DNA of 64,000 nt from Phytoseiulus persimilis. Lineage: Eukaryota; Arthropoda; Arachnida; Mesostigmata; Phytoseiidae. The stretch's first letter is position 1. Each line of letters opens with the position of its first letter. The position numbers and the translations under genes were made by a program. The stretch is taken from the NCBI GenBank assembly GCA_037576195.1, contig CM075104.1, forward strand, positions 20,972,211 to 21,036,210. The letters run 5' to 3'. Positions 1-14,300 of this stretch are shown one piece after another. The notes beneath the pieces are model-generated. The model saw only the letters and a program-made list of their open reading frames with translations. It had not been told where the DNA came from and ran no database searches.

Positions 1-3000
1 TTGACCGCGTCAAGACTCTCAGAGTCCACGCAGCGATCAGAAATCACGCAGAATCGCAGAACTTCGGATTCGGAGCCGATGGTCCCCGCACGTGAGCTGC
101 GAACGCACGTTTCAACCCCCATTCTCAAAGAGAAATCCATGGGAACCGTCGCCGACAAGAGGAGGAGGAAGCTCGGTCCGATAGGCCCGCGAGACGTTGA
201 GACTGTCTGACTTCCTAAACCCTGCATTCTTGTCAAACTGAAGTAGCCAAGTCGACCACAGATCTGGAAGAACATCACATCCAAGATACCGACCGCGCGG
301 TAAGCAAGACGAATGGTGGCATGACAGATCCATGGGTCGATTGGCATAAAACCAGAACCTTGGACCGCGCACAGCTCCTTACAGCAAGTAGGCAGATTCC
401 TACGAGTTGTGGTGGTTCATCCGGTAATGGATGGTTTTCCATTATTCGAGGAGCGCCCACGCGAATTCCGCAGAAACTGGTGATTTTTCGCAGGCTCCCT
501 CCTCGAAGAGCCTCTGACTGCAAACTGTCATTCTTGGCGATGTAAAGAGACCTACTATGGCAAAACATGCCGTCGCTCATCCAGACTTCCGAGATCGGGA
601 CTCCAAGTCCATCAAGAGCTCACGGATTTTCGTTCTGATCCCAGTCTCGGAACAGCAGAGACACGAACTTAAGTTCGTCGCCAGGCACTCAAGTTCAACT
701 CAATGCAGGAAAATTACTTTAAATAAGCTCCGCCCGCTATTGAGGATTCCCAACTCTGTTTCGGTCTCCGGCTGCGGCTACCTCCAGCTCTGCGATCATT
801 GCGTTGAATACCCTCCACGGGAGTAAGGTTGCGGCTTGAGACGATTCTACTTGTTGGAGGTTGAATATGCTGGTTCATGCTCCTGGTCACTGACGATGAG
901 TCAACCAGAAATTAATCCACCGAAATATGAAGAGCATGTCGGCGATTCTCGAGGCGAATCCCAAGACACGAGCTCCCGGGACGAAACGTTTCTTCTCACT
1001 GACCATGCAAAGTGGCATTTCGTCTTTCAATCTCGAGGAGTATGTAGTCAATCGCACGCGAGAGTGGAATGACCGAACGCTCTCACTGAGTACCGAATCG
1101 CGTCGCTCGCTCGAATTGGCGGGAAAAGCATGCGAAAGGAACGGACGACTTTCTTCCGCCAGTTTCATTCCATGGTTCAAACGAGACGCACGGATTAAAT
1201 GATTTTACGCTGAATCGCGCTCCTGGACGAGCGAGGACCAACAGAAAATATTCTGCCGACTCGGAAACGAATATTCCGCAGAGGGATAGCCCGCAACCCT
1301 CGGGAGGGCACTGCCTGGATGATCATTATCAATTCCTCTATACCCATGTTTACATGTTCAGTTATTCTTCGAATCCATGATGCATTCCAAACCCAGAGCA
1401 ACCTGAGATCTCCCCAGATCGGCCTGATATTCAGCCGAAACCAAGCCGCTGACGATGGGTTTGAACGCCATCTTCCAATAAAGCCCCACGGAAAACCAAT
1501 GAACTCGAGTCCACATACAATCAACGGTGACCGCTTGCCTATCCCGAACGATTGAGGTAGAAATTCACCATTATCCATTCTAGCGAAGGCCCATGGGCCA
1601 TGGCGCCTCAAGTCCGTCAGTCGGAGTATCCCCTCCTAACGATTGGGAAGTTTCTCCAATTAACGATTGTATCCAATGACAGGTTCATGTAACGTTCGGT
1701 CACTGTTGTTGTTGCTGTCGTTCATTCTCCACTGCCAAGTGAACAAAGCATCGACCATCATACCGAGCAGGGCGGTTTGCTACTGACAAGCAACGGGAGT
1801 TTGAAACAAAGTGATATGTACAAGCGACTGAGCTCGCCGCGAATCGGATAGCTTCGTCCATTCGAATTGGCGGAAACTAGAAATCACTTGCCTCCGGTGA
1901 GGATGCGGCAAGAAACTAATTTGAAGAATCGGGCGTCACCGATCACAATAGTTGGACTGAGGGGGATCCTCCAACACCAACACCACTAGCACAACCACAA
2001 CAACATGCTCAACGGCAACAATCGATACAATCTCTCCGAATGTTTACGTTCGGATGCGAGTTTCAAGTGCGCCGAGTCCGCGAATGATATCACTTTGTCT
2101 CCGCTGCAGTAATGAGAGACTTCAACGACGCGGATCTCGACTCACCTGCAGAAGTGGTCTCCCAAGTCGTCAGTCAGAGCGCCGCGACTGGGTCCATCTT
2201 GTTTGATGCGTATATCGTCTACGGTGGGACCGGCCTTCCACCACTACGGTCGCATTGGCTCCACTGTGAATCTTCTTACTCTTCACGGTCTCCGACGTGA
2301 TATTTGGAAGACACAAACTGCACGAACTTCCAAAATGCTGAACAGGCCAACTTTTGAAAATCTTCGGGGCCTAACTACTAGCTCGCAAATATACACAAAG
2401 TAGCGTCCCTTTCAGGGAGCGGTCGACGAGTGGTGCTGCATTCCAAGATGGCGGCTACAGCTGATTCATGGAACGCTCCCCCTTTCTCTTTTGCGGCCCG
2501 CTTGCCTGCCCGGCTTGTACACGGTGACTCCTGCTCGGCGGATGGCTAGCTTGCCCGTCCGTCTGGAGAGGAACCGCTGTCTGATAGGCGATCGCTGAGG
2601 AGCTCCTACGCTGGTCTGAGCAACAGCAGTCACTCATCTGACTTCGAGTTTACTCTCAAGTCAAGATTCAGGTGGTGAGAGAAATCGAAGGAGCTATCCG
2701 GAGCGGGACTCGATCAAAAATTTCGGCAAATCGTATGGCTTTGGTGCTTATAGGCTTCATTACCTCCGAAAAAACGATCTCCAGCTCATATGGACGAGTC
2801 ATTGAGCTTGAAGCGAGAACACGCGCGGACAGAGAGTGCCACGAGGCAACACAGTGACTACATAGTGAACTGGATAGAGAGCACCTCTCGCCCTTCACTC
2901 GATTTTACAGAGAGATGGTACGAGCGTTCGATCGAATCGGGTTGGTATTGTCCCATAGAATTATCGTAGAGCGAATCGTGTCGAATCACTGGAGCTCGCA

Positions 3001-5161
3001 GACTGGCAGGCGACATGAAGGCAACCCTTCTGTTCGAGATTGGAGTGATTTTGGGGTTGCATTCTCCAGTTGGATATTGGACAATCATCTAAGATTGCAT
3101 GGTGGCGCCGTTGCTCCCGCCTGCGACTAGCTCTCTCGTTCGAGGCACCACCGATTTCGTGTTCTTTGGCTGCGGCAGGCAGCCACACAGACCCAGGGTG
3201 GCCGAACTTCTGTGCGGAGGCCGATCAGCGGCCGGGAGGGAGGGCGATCGAGAGAAGCCTCTTAACTAGGCATAAAATCGCTCCGAAGTCTGAGCGGGAC
3301 AACGGAGTTTACCGACGACGGGAGAAGGTTTCGACTGGAAACCGTTCGGAAAGAACGAGACAACGTATGTCGGTCTACACAGGAAGCCTTTCAGGAGGAA
3401 AACGAGAGAGAAACAATCTTGGAATTCGGCTATGCGTTCTGCGCACAGGAGCGTGAAGATAATGATGACATTTATCTTTGTTGATCATATGGAATACATC
3501 GCATCCACGCGTCAGCTGTTATCTGACTTCCACTGACCGTCAGGCGTCAATTCATTCAAGCGGAGGAGCCACCGCGTACTTGGAGAAAAAAACGGGGAGA
3601 CAGATGTCGCAGTCTATAAACTAGATCATTCAGCCCGTGGTGTCGCTGATCTTTGCTGGATCTCGAGCCGAGTCGAGCGATCGATCCAACATATTGGAAA
3701 ATTCGCAAACCCGAGTTTGATTATCTGTTTGTCGGTTTCCCGCAGCAATTATTCGATGATACTCTCTGAGAACGTATGCTGGGGAGTCAATGTGTGAAAC
3801 TGGAACTGGCTATTGCGCGAGTTTTTTTTCCTTCCACATGGAAGAGACTTCATGAATTCCGATGCGCAACGTTCCTGAGCGTCGACACCTTCGAGCAAGT
3901 CATTTCAGAGATCGACCAAATCTGCAGGCCTTTCCAGCTTGTTGAATGGAATCATCGTATCGCTCTGAGTGGAAGACTTTACGTACAGGAATCGGGAGCA
4001 TCAATCAGCAATTTTTCTCTGCGATGACTGATTTCCAGCTCTCACCAAAGTTTCTCACATTTAGATCGCTCGAGAAAACTTTCTCGTCGCATCCAACTGG
4101 AGCTACTCCGACCTCATCTGGTATAGCGACAGGGATATCGAGCCATCCAATCCTGCTATACGGGCATTCAATGATTATTCAGCTTTTGGCGATCTCGGAA
4201 TCTCAGAAGAGTGGCAGCGGAAGCGATACTTGAGTTAAGGACACGTTGCAAGGGGAGCCGGAGGAACAGGAGGCTGACCACGAGCGTGGTAAGATGCAGT
4301 AAGCATGACTTTGTTCTCAACTCCGTAAATCTCTTCCAGCCCGCACGAAATTTTCGTGCAGATCCAGGGGGGGTGGGAGGGGAACTCTCGCCGGTTTGCT
4401 TCGGGCGCAGCCATATCACTGTCACCGCCGAAGCAGGGGATAGGAAATGACTTTCGTGGGTGAAGTTCGAAAGAAGAGGAGGCAACGGGGGATGAATATT
4501 TGAGCAAGCCGGAGCCGGAAAGGTGAGCATCCCGAAGAACACACTAAGAGCTGATGAAATGCCGAAGACGAATCCTAAGTTGAAGGGCACAAAGTTCAGA
4601 GATGCAGACAATTTCATCGCGTGGGGAGAATCAGAGACCTCTCACTTTTCGGGAATCCGTCAAGTGAGAGCAGCCAAGAGAGGGAAACAATTCGCTGGAG
4701 GAGCGTGATACCTCTGAAACCCGGCTGGATGCAATTCGCACGTCTGGAAGTGGAGATGGAAACTCGTCGCAGGTCTTCCAAGTCTGAGACCGGCGGCACC
4801 CTACGGGAGTCGTTGATAGAGGTCACGCAGGAATTTCTGGTCTCGAGAGTAGTTTTCGAAATGCCTGAGCCTTAGGCAGTTTGATCGAACGCAGAGTAGG
4901 AGGAATCAGTTCTTTGCGGGAGAAGAATGTGAGGTCAGGATGAACATCTAACGATGCTGCGCTCAGTAGTCCTCGGAGAGGAGAGTCGCGAGTTCTCTGT
5001 GCCTGCGCGGATGTGGAGTGACCCTTGTTATCGAGTCAGGACAACGGATGTGAACACTCCCCCGTGGCTGATTCAGTCGGCAACTCGGATTAGTTTCAGT
5101 TTTGATAAATGAATTGGAAAGTACGGTTGATTGGTTTTGAAACACCTACAAACAAACGAGA

Positions 5162-5172
5162 GGGGGGGGGGG
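5162..5172. repeat. G homopolymer, 11 bases
   Basis: Eleven consecutive G residues. Similar but longer C or G runs occur at 29197, 30689, 32176, 33799 and 60024, so these runs are a recurring feature of this DNA. Confidence 0.9.
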
Positions 5173-7547
5173 TGTCCCAACCTCTCGAGAGGGGAAAATG
5201 CTTCAGCACATTGATATTTCTCATCGATGGCGGTGACATGCGTCCAAAATTTCTCGAGTGCTTCCGCCCAAAGCCCCCCTCAATTTGTTTTCGACGGTCC
5301 TATCTTCAGTGCTCCGGAGTCAGCCAATCGAGCGTTTTCTCATCCGTTCTCTTCACTCGATATCAAGTGATACCTCACAAAAATATCCATGAAATCTGGT
5401 TCAAGCTCATCGTTGCCAATGAACACCCTGACTCCACCGAAGGCAACCCGAAAAATTTCGATCTTCTCCTGATAAACTCCAACTGACGGGGAAATTCGAC
5501 GACATGATACACAGTGGGCTTGATCCTACTCGGTAATCTTTGAACTGGGCTCAGTTGGGGGCGAGTTCTAGAACTGCTGATGTAGAGCTTCTCCTTGAGA
5601 ACATACGTGTTATTGTCAACGTTCATGGCCGAGAACCGAGCGATAACCTCGTTCCAGATGATTGCAGCCTAGGAGCGGGTATGAATTCTTCCTTCGAAAG
5701 CGACACTCACGAGACCGATACGATAAAATTTGACGTTTCCTCTATAAGTTTCAGGGAGACCTCGGAGAAAAGGATCATTTTCGAAATCATCTTCGCAATT
5801 CCCAATATATCCACTCTACTGAATTGCCAAAACAAAATCAGGCCCGGAAATTCTCGATTAGGAAATGCCACCCTGTATTGAATGGAGGTGTTCCCGATTG
5901 GACATCGTGGAGCACAGCAGAGCGAGGGAAGTCTCACCGAAATTCCTGATTGGTATCCAGAAACGGATCCGCCCTGGGAGCTCAGCAACTGCCTCCCTGT
6001 CGATCCAGTGCGTTCATCCCATAGTTCACGATGTCGGATCTCCTTGCACATGTTGTAAACACTACACTGATCCCTTTCTCTCACGGGGAATCCTTCTTGA
6101 TCGAATAAACCGATATCCTCTCACAGACATTCCGACTTCTCTCAGTAGAACCATTAGCACTGTTTTTCAAAAGGTCCTACGGGAATCGTCCGCTCTAATC
6201 GGAAGTGGATTCACCGGGAAGTTTTCCATGCCTGATGTTTAAGTAGAAGATGACAGGTCGCATTGCACAATACCTCAAAAGCATCAAACTGAATGACCAC
6301 AAACAGCACGGCTTCATCGTCCGGGAGTCGACCTGTACTCAATGACTCAACGAGAAAATCCTGTTCGAGATCATTTATTCAATCAAAGGGCGACATCCAA
6401 TTAGCTGAAGCACTCTCTGCTGTTTGATGAAATGACCTGTCTTGGGGAGAATGAGCGGGATGATCTCCCAGAGTGAAATCGAGAGTATGGCTCTCTGGTG
6501 TGAAGACAACCAATTGACGCTGTAGATAACAGATTGCGGTATTCTCCCTAATTAACCTGTGCGGAGCCGATCTCAGCATAGACTTTGCATGGAAGACACC
6601 GACTTTCCGATTCTGAGTCAAATACGAGAACTCGGAATCACTGCCGCGGGGAAGCTTCACTCTTATGAACAAATCACGGGACGGATAGCGCTCCCGCGCT
6701 CAAACGTCAACTCAAATTTTCGCTGCTCCATCGTTGAGAAATTGGAGCTCGACTCCAGGCCCTAACAGTCGTTGCTTGTGTCTCAGTCTCTGTACTGTTT
6801 CTCCATTCAGCTCCCCTAGAGGGGCAAACATACTGTCGCTCCAAAGGTTGTATCAAGCTATTTCCTGAGACGATCAGGCGTGCGTTGTAACATCACAAGC
6901 GAAACAGGTATGTTACCACGAGTCTTAGGGATCCCAAGTGCACTCCTTGCGAATCTGCTCAATAATACAAATGAGGATTTCGAAGAGTGATATTTTTATC
7001 CCTTTGATTGATGCCGCATACTGTTATTGAGTGCTTTTTCATCCATGTTCACCTCTCAATGAAGAGACTCTTGATTTATTGATTGATCGGAATCAGAACA
7101 GGGAAGCCCATATGTTCCATGAGTCGGCGTCGATATCTTCTTCGGTCTGATTTCTGCTTTTCGATCCGAATGGCGCAAATCATCGTACTCATTGTCCCAC
7201 AGGTCAATTTGGAAATGCGTTTTTGTCGGGATCAGTTGAGATACGGGACGCTCAATCTGGGATGCCGAATCTCACCTAGCATGATTCGCACACTCCGGCG
7301 GGGAATTCCGAGCCCTCGGATGAGTTTTGGGCAGAATATTTTCTTGTTTTCAACAGGCAGTCAGCTATATGCTTCAAAACTTCTTTCATGGTACTTCAAG
7401 AGATCCACCAGAAGCAGGAATGAATGTTTATACCATGCCACATCATACGGATGTTTCTTTCGAGCGACAGATACCTATCCACCGCGGCCGCACTTTGGAT
7501 GTTACTAGTTGTGTCAGTTTCGATGTTCTCACTCGGAGATACCCCAC

Positions 7548-7574
7548 CTGGAAATATTTTCAGAATATTTCCAG
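7548..7574. repeat. Perfect 11-bp inverted repeat (hairpin)
   Basis: The arm CTGGAAATATT at 7548-7558 is exactly mirrored by AATATTTCCAG at 7564-7574 around a five-base loop. A looser copy of the GGAAT..TTCC pattern follows near 7600-7620. No gene is nearby, so a role is unknown. Confidence 0.7.
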
Positions 7575-10500
7575 CATAATCCATCGTTCTGGAGCGGTTT
7601 TGGAATACTTCCAGGACAAAACCAGGAGCTCACCGGGAGAACACTTGTGATCTCCCCGTCGTTTCAAAATCCCTGAGAACTTCCAAGATTTCTCCGAATC
7701 CATTTTAGCATTCCGAGGAGCAACCTCCTACCGACCGTCGGGTATCTTTGGAGGCACCGAGCCAACTTGATTCCTAGATCAGTCCGGAACGAATGTGTTC
7801 CCTGAACTTGAACCATGGTAAGATCGACTGGACACTGTCCCCAAGCTCGTTGTCTATCGCCAGTCCAGGAAGTCCGTGGAAGCATCACCGCAACCGAAAA
7901 CTCGGTGTTCATTGGCTTATTCAAGGCCTGATCCAGCATGATAGATTCTAGCCACACGGGGGCCATGATTTTCCCCTCTAACACCGCGGTGCAGAGAAGT
8001 GAGAGAACTACGCACCTGGACGAAGAGACCAGAAGCACTTGAGAGGAAGAAGAAAATATGGAAGGAGCGGGTCCCGGCTTCCGTTCGGACTGGGATCCGA
8101 AAATCGCCGCTGAACTCCAACGACGCTCGGACGTGAACTGACTCAAGCGCCCGAATGAAAAGCTATTCGAATCTCTCAGGGGACGAGATTTCTACATTTC
8201 CCAGCTGGGCACCCTCTCTGTCAAAATGGGTATCTTGGGTGTCTCCATCTGGTGGATCCATAGTGAGAATCTGATGATGGACTGTTGATTTGATGTACTG
8301 GTGCCGCATAAGCTCCTCATTCATTCCCATGGGAACGAGGCACTTGGTTGACCATTCTCCATGAGCCCGCACCGTGCCTAATATCGAAGCCCGACTCTTG
8401 ATACCTCCACCACAGAACCCTCGAAATTTGAATTTGGCGCGCTACCATTCTCCCTGGAAAGAGGCGCTCGGTGATCTACTCGGTAATGTTACCGTCAATC
8501 GCCACCTGATTGCATCACCTGGTCCCGTGACTCTAAGCCGGGGCTGCAGGCATCCTTGAGGCGCCATAGGCAACTGGGTTCAAGTCCGTGGAGGAAAATA
8601 TATTGAAAACCACTGGCCTCAAACCGGCAAGGGTTGGTAGCTATGACGAGTGGTACACGGCGACCAGCGCCGCGTCGTCACGGAGGAGCGGACGCTCACC
8701 TCAGATGAGCGTTCTCACGAAGTCGGTCGAAACAGTTCAGTGGATGTCAAGTTTCTCGCTGTGGGCGAGCGGTGGATGGGTGGTGATGAGAATGCCCGGA
8801 AGCTTCGAGATCTTGACAGTATCTCGAGGGGTACTCAATCCATGGTGATTATCATCAGGGGGAGCCCAACGGAAAGAACGACAATCTAGGAGGAAGTTGT
8901 GGAAAAATTCCCTTCCGGGAAATGTCTCTGCTGGCAACCGCCACACCCACAGACACCATGAATGTCCCCGAAAACTGACAGCTCGCCTCTGCCGGAGATG
9001 GGTGTCCAATCCACAAAGCCCGCACGAATCACTGGCAGCCCGATGAAGCATAATTTATTCACGTCCACAGTCTACAAGGAGCTGAAAGATAGGGGCTCAT
9101 CGATGAACCTGTTGGAACCGGTGCGATTTCTTCTCACGAGCGCTGTGATCCACTCCAGATCCATTTCGATACCTGGCTTGCCCACGGAAACTGCTCCAAA
9201 CCGATACCGAGTGTGAACCGGTTGCGATTCGTAATTCGCTGACGCGAGAAAGCGGAGACCAACGGTCCCGAAAGGTGATCTTGTCGAGAGGGGAATCAAT
9301 ATTTTGCTAACCATTCACGACGTGAAGCGTTGGACTCAAGCAGGTCGTCTCTAGCAGCGTTAACCGATACGAAGGTCGGGGAAATAGTTCATGCATCTAC
9401 TCAAGGCTCCCTCGACGCGCTGAGAGCCGAATATTCTGCGGAGATGCGCGCCCCGGCAGGGAGCAGCTGAATCTGACGGAAACGTCAGCTGGTCATAACC
9501 CGGCAGGGGGCATTGAACTCGGTGGGAAACATTCCGAAAACTGTTCCTTTAATGATGCCGCGCGAAGAAATTAATCTCAGAAAAAAAATCACGGTCTGTC
9601 TCGACGCGCTCAGTCGAGTTCAACCACGGCGCCACTGACTCCCATGATAAGTCGGACGGCCTCCACAAGATTCTGCTTCGCCTCCACATTATATTTGCAT
9701 CGCATGCCCATGTAATAAATGTTCGGAACCCTTCCCGGAGGAAATCATCTGACACCACTCCTCCAAACGGTCATCGGACGCCCGCTTGCACGAAATGGCT
9801 CATTCAAAGTCATGGTGGCCGCCGAACGGTGAGAGTTACCTACGAGACTGATCGCAGATCTCGGTCTGACGAATCCAGATGGGAGTTCAGGAATCGACTT
9901 AGATTGTCAAAATAATAGATAAGTTTCTCTCTGGAAATCTCGTGGATGTCGCAGGGGAGGTATCCTGTGTGCTTGTGCTGGGATACACTTTTCGAACTGG
10001 ATGCGAACTATTGCGCATCCGTTGATATACGAGAAAAGGTGGGTATCAGGAAAAAAAAAAAAGACGGAACGGCCTCGTTACCCGACGGTTGCCGGGCCTC
10101 GCTACGTCTTAGGCGTTAGAACAGTAACAATGAATCAATTCTGTCTGTTTCCGTTGATGATACGATCACAGTTTATGGGCTTCCGCGAGCCTGGAATTCA
10201 AGTCGCAACGGAACAGTTTGATAAGAGTAGGCCCGTTTCCAGATAGACGGTTGTTCTGAATCCGCTGTGAATGTTTTCCATTTCCATGACAGGAAAACGT
10301 CTCTACGCCGGTGTCAGACATGCGGTGATACACGCGAGAGTCAGCCAGGCTCTACTATTATCTGGTGAAAGCTCGCTCATGTATTGGACGAACACATTCG
10401 ATGAAGAAGATCATGTCGGAGCATTTAAACGGTCGATAGAACACTGCTTCGAGGGGGGGGCGCGTTCTGTCTACTGGAAGATTTCACTTCAGAAACCGTC

Positions 10501-11375
10501 TCGCTCTCGACGAACTCAAGCTCCGTCATTTTGCCCGTAGACATTCACCGGCCATTGCTAACCAGATTTTCCAGTCTCAGCTCACCGGAACCGATTCCGG
10601 GATATTTAGCCATTCTCTCCAAGCTCGAACTCTGGCTCGGAGACATAGCGGGGACCAGCCCAGTGTTGAGGAATGCACTAGCATCCTCGCTCTCCTTACT
10701 GTGAATTACCCGTTTCGGAAAAATTCGGCCATCTGAGTTCGGAGAATTACAAGAGAGCGATTCTTATCAATAACCAACACCCTGATTGGGAAGGCGAGTG
10801 ACCAACATGATCCGCCATCAGCTCTTTCCAGGAGGTAGCCGGCTCTACGTCTGAGCTCGAGACATTCTGCTCCTCGTCACTTCGTCGAGGCTTAGGCATG
10901 CTCACTGGGCTCGACCTTTTATCGGTCACCGAGCCCAAACCTCAGAGGGAGTCTGCACGCTCGCCACCGCTTCTAAGACGGAGAGCCTGCTCTAGCGGCG
11001 GTGGTTGGATCGTCGTTTGTCCGCGTACGCGGCGCGAAGCGTAAACCAGTTTTTTTTCCTGCAGGGTGACTAAGTTAAGAGCCCTCTATGGGTCTTTTCG
11101 CTGCCAGCAAGCTGCCTAACTGGCTAGCTCTTCTGCCCAGAACGAGGGCCCGGTCGGTTTTCTCGTCTTCTGCTTGGAACAAGCCTCGGTTCCTCGTCTT
11201 CTGTTCATCCTTCGACTGTTGACCCGGGAGAGGGGAGTGGGACCGTTCGGTCGGGCCCTCCACCAGTACCGTTTTGGGCCCGCTGCTGGACTCCGCCACT
11301 CACGCAGGGACTCTGGGTATTCGTCCATACGATATCTCAAAGGCCGGAGCTGTGCAGAGGGCTCCGCGGCCCAAA

Positions 11376-14300
11376 ATGGCTAGAAATATTTTCACGCTTC
11401 TCTTAGTGTCTGTTGTTCTCACCGCCGGAGTTATTTCTGATCCGAAAGTCGACCCAACGAAAGGTTAGTACGTCGGTTCTCGCAATCATCCGTGAATTTG
11501 GAAGTTATTCGTATCTGTCCCTCAGGAAGCCAGAGCCATGCACGCCGAACCAGAGTGCCGCATTTCCCATGATCCGGATTCAACCAATGAACATGCATTC
11601 CATCGCCTCTCCTCCGTCCGTTGCGTGTTTTGCCAGCGACGCATCGCATTCCGCTGGTCCACGACACGAGCTCTGAATGTTCTGAGTCGCAACCATGGAC
11701 CACGGGGAACTCCTCCTCAACTCATCCGCTTTTTGAACATTCACCACTTTCTTCTCGCGGGGATGATTCCATGAGAGAGTCCAGCAAGCCAACTCTGAGA
11801 GGCTCACAAGAGATGTCCGACCCCTCGCGGGCTCCATGCGAATGCTTCATCCACGATGGTACTTCTCTACCCGTGATCCTTGGTTCATTCATCCATTCAG
11901 AACCATGCGAAATCTTGGATCTTTCTCCGACCGAGAACCTCATCCAGGCTACCCAACAGTCCAAACAAGTCGCATAACTCGCTCAGTGGGAATCGCGGCT
12001 TTTAGCTAGTGATTCTGGGGATCTTGGAATTCAGCTCACAACCAAACGCAGACCTCAAAAAGCGGGACATGTAGTGAGCCGCAGAATGGGCAACAACTCA
12101 CGCCAGACTCGGAAGGAAATATTTGGGGATATGATGTGCAAAAGTCGGCTCGACAATCTTCTGGATTCTTCGTTTGCCGTCGGGTCATTGGCATCTCACC
12201 CAGTTTGCAACCAGTTTTGCCGCTTTTTAACTTAACGGCCGAAACAGCTTCCGATAGCGGCGTCAGCGACTATGATGATGAATTTATCGAGGTCTTGCAG
12301 TCATTTCGGGACATCCTCTCCTCCAGAATAAATGTGCGATCCTGATAACGGCTTTCGGATGCTGCGATCGTTCCGTCGAACATTTTTGTGACCATCATCA
12401 ACGTCGTCGTCTCTAGCTCCGCCATCGATCTCCGCTGTCGATTCCGATATACAAGCTCCTCAGGAAGCGAGTATGTGTGGAACTGTGGATGAATCTGGGT
12501 CATTCGGAGATGAAGAAATTCCGTCGCCGACTCAACGGCGAAAGGAATATATTCTCTAAGGGCTCGGAATCTCTCGAAGCGGGAACCGCGCTCCCCACGT
12601 TTGTCTCCTCCGAATTATTTTCGCCAGTGAGCGATCTCATCTTTAGAAAGGACTTGAGCATCCCATTCGATGTTTCCGATCGGATGAATTCTTTGCAAGC
12701 TGATTTTCGAACTCAGACGAGTCGAGGTAGACGATTGCGATTTTTTGTAATTTTTTTGGAACTAAAAGGAGAGCCTCTTTTCAGATGGAAAGAAGCTCGT
12801 CGAGACCACCACAATCAAGAATGTGACGACCGATACTCCCAAAGTTGTCTGCTACTTCAGCTCATGGGCGTTGTACCGACCCTTCCCTATGAACTATGAT
12901 ATTGACGACATACCCGGAGAAAAATGTACTCATCTCATCTACGCCTTCGTCGGGCTCAGCAACCAGACCTGGGAGCTGTTCTCAATCGATCCGGAGTTCG
13001 ACTTCAACAAAGGTGCGTGCCTCCGCTTGCCATGGACGTGTTCGACCGCTCTTAAATTGTACGTCGACGATGAGACTTTCTCGGCCGAGAAACACCCCTT
13101 ACATGAAACTGTTCTCCTGTGCAGGTGGTTATCGACGCTTCACGGCGCTTCGCAAAAAGTACCCGCACATCAAAACCCTTCTCTCTGTCGGAGGCTGGGC
13201 TGAAGGTGGCAAGAAATACTCGGAGATGGTGTCCGTTGAATCACGACGCTTCACCTTCGTCAACTCGGTCATCCAGTGGGTCCAGACGTACGGTTTCGAC
13301 GGATTCGATCTCGACTGGGAGTACCCTGCAGCTTTCGATCGTGGCGGCACCGCGAAGGACAAGGAGAACTTCCTCGATTTGGTCCGAGAACTGAAATCTG
13401 TCTTCATCACCTACCGTCTGATCCTGTCGGCCGCCGTCCCTGTATCTAAGTTCAGGGTTCAAGACGGTTACGAGATCGAAGAGCTCGGGAAACTCCTCGA
13501 CTTCGTGAATGTCATGACCTACGACTTGAGAGGAAATTGGGCCGGATTCTCTGACGTCCATTCGCCTTTGTACAAACGACCGTTCGATGAGTGGGCTTAC
13601 GAGAAACTCAATGTGGTAGGTTCTCCTCTTTTGTTGTGAGCATTATCTGGAGCTCTATTAACGAGACTCCACTCGTCACGAGCTTAAATTCATGGAGGCC
13701 ATTGTCGAGCATCGATTACATTGTCCGATCGTTTCAGCATGACGGTCTGCAGATGTGGGTCGATGGCGGAGCCCCCAAGCATAAGCTCGTCGTCGGTGTT
13801 CCGTTCTACGGGCGCACGTACACACTACAAGACGCCGAGAGCCGTGGCCTAAAAGCCTACATCAACAAAGAGAGAAAGGGCGGCCTGCCGGGAACGTACA
13901 CGAACTCCACCGGTTTCCTTGCCTACTTTGAAGTTTGCTCTCTGATCGGGCAGAACAATGGATGGACCCGGAAGTTCGATCAAATCGGCAAGGCGCCCTA
14001 TGCGTACAAGGGTGACCAATGGGTCGGATACGAGGACGCTGAGTCCGTGGCCGCGAAGATGGACTACCTCATGGAACAAGGCTACGGAGGCGCTATGGTT
14101 TGGGCTCTGGACATGGACGACTTCCGCGGCTCATGCGGCGCGAAGAACCCACTCTTGAGCACGATCGAAACAAAACTCAAAGACTACAAAGTGCCCGTCG
14201 TGACGCAAGTGAAGAAGAAGCCGGTGAAGAACAACCATCAGCCCACGAAACCCCAGAGGCGGACCCAAACCAGCCCTGCCCCCAGCACCAAGAAAGAAAT

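Larger units (their letters stand above)
1..11375. other. Long stretch with no supportable gene
   Basis: I see no coding region here with a recognisable domain, a consistent exon chain or a promoter. The open frames are short (the longest is about 160 codons at 7664-8146 on the minus strand), overlap one another on both strands, and lack family motifs; frames of that length are expected by chance in a window this size. Local structure includes a run of 11 G at 5162-5172, a run of 8 G at 10453-10460 and a perfect 11-bp inverted repeat at 7548-7574. It may include the distal upstream region of the chitinase gene. Confidence 0.6.

Noticed and set aside
7664..8146. 160-codon minus-strand frame
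   Set aside because: No motif, promoter or splice support; several frames of this size are expected by chance.
8576..8590. GGTTCAAGTCC, resembling the internal B box of a tRNA gene
   Set aside because: The flanking bases do not form a T-arm or acceptor stem and no A box lies at the right distance.
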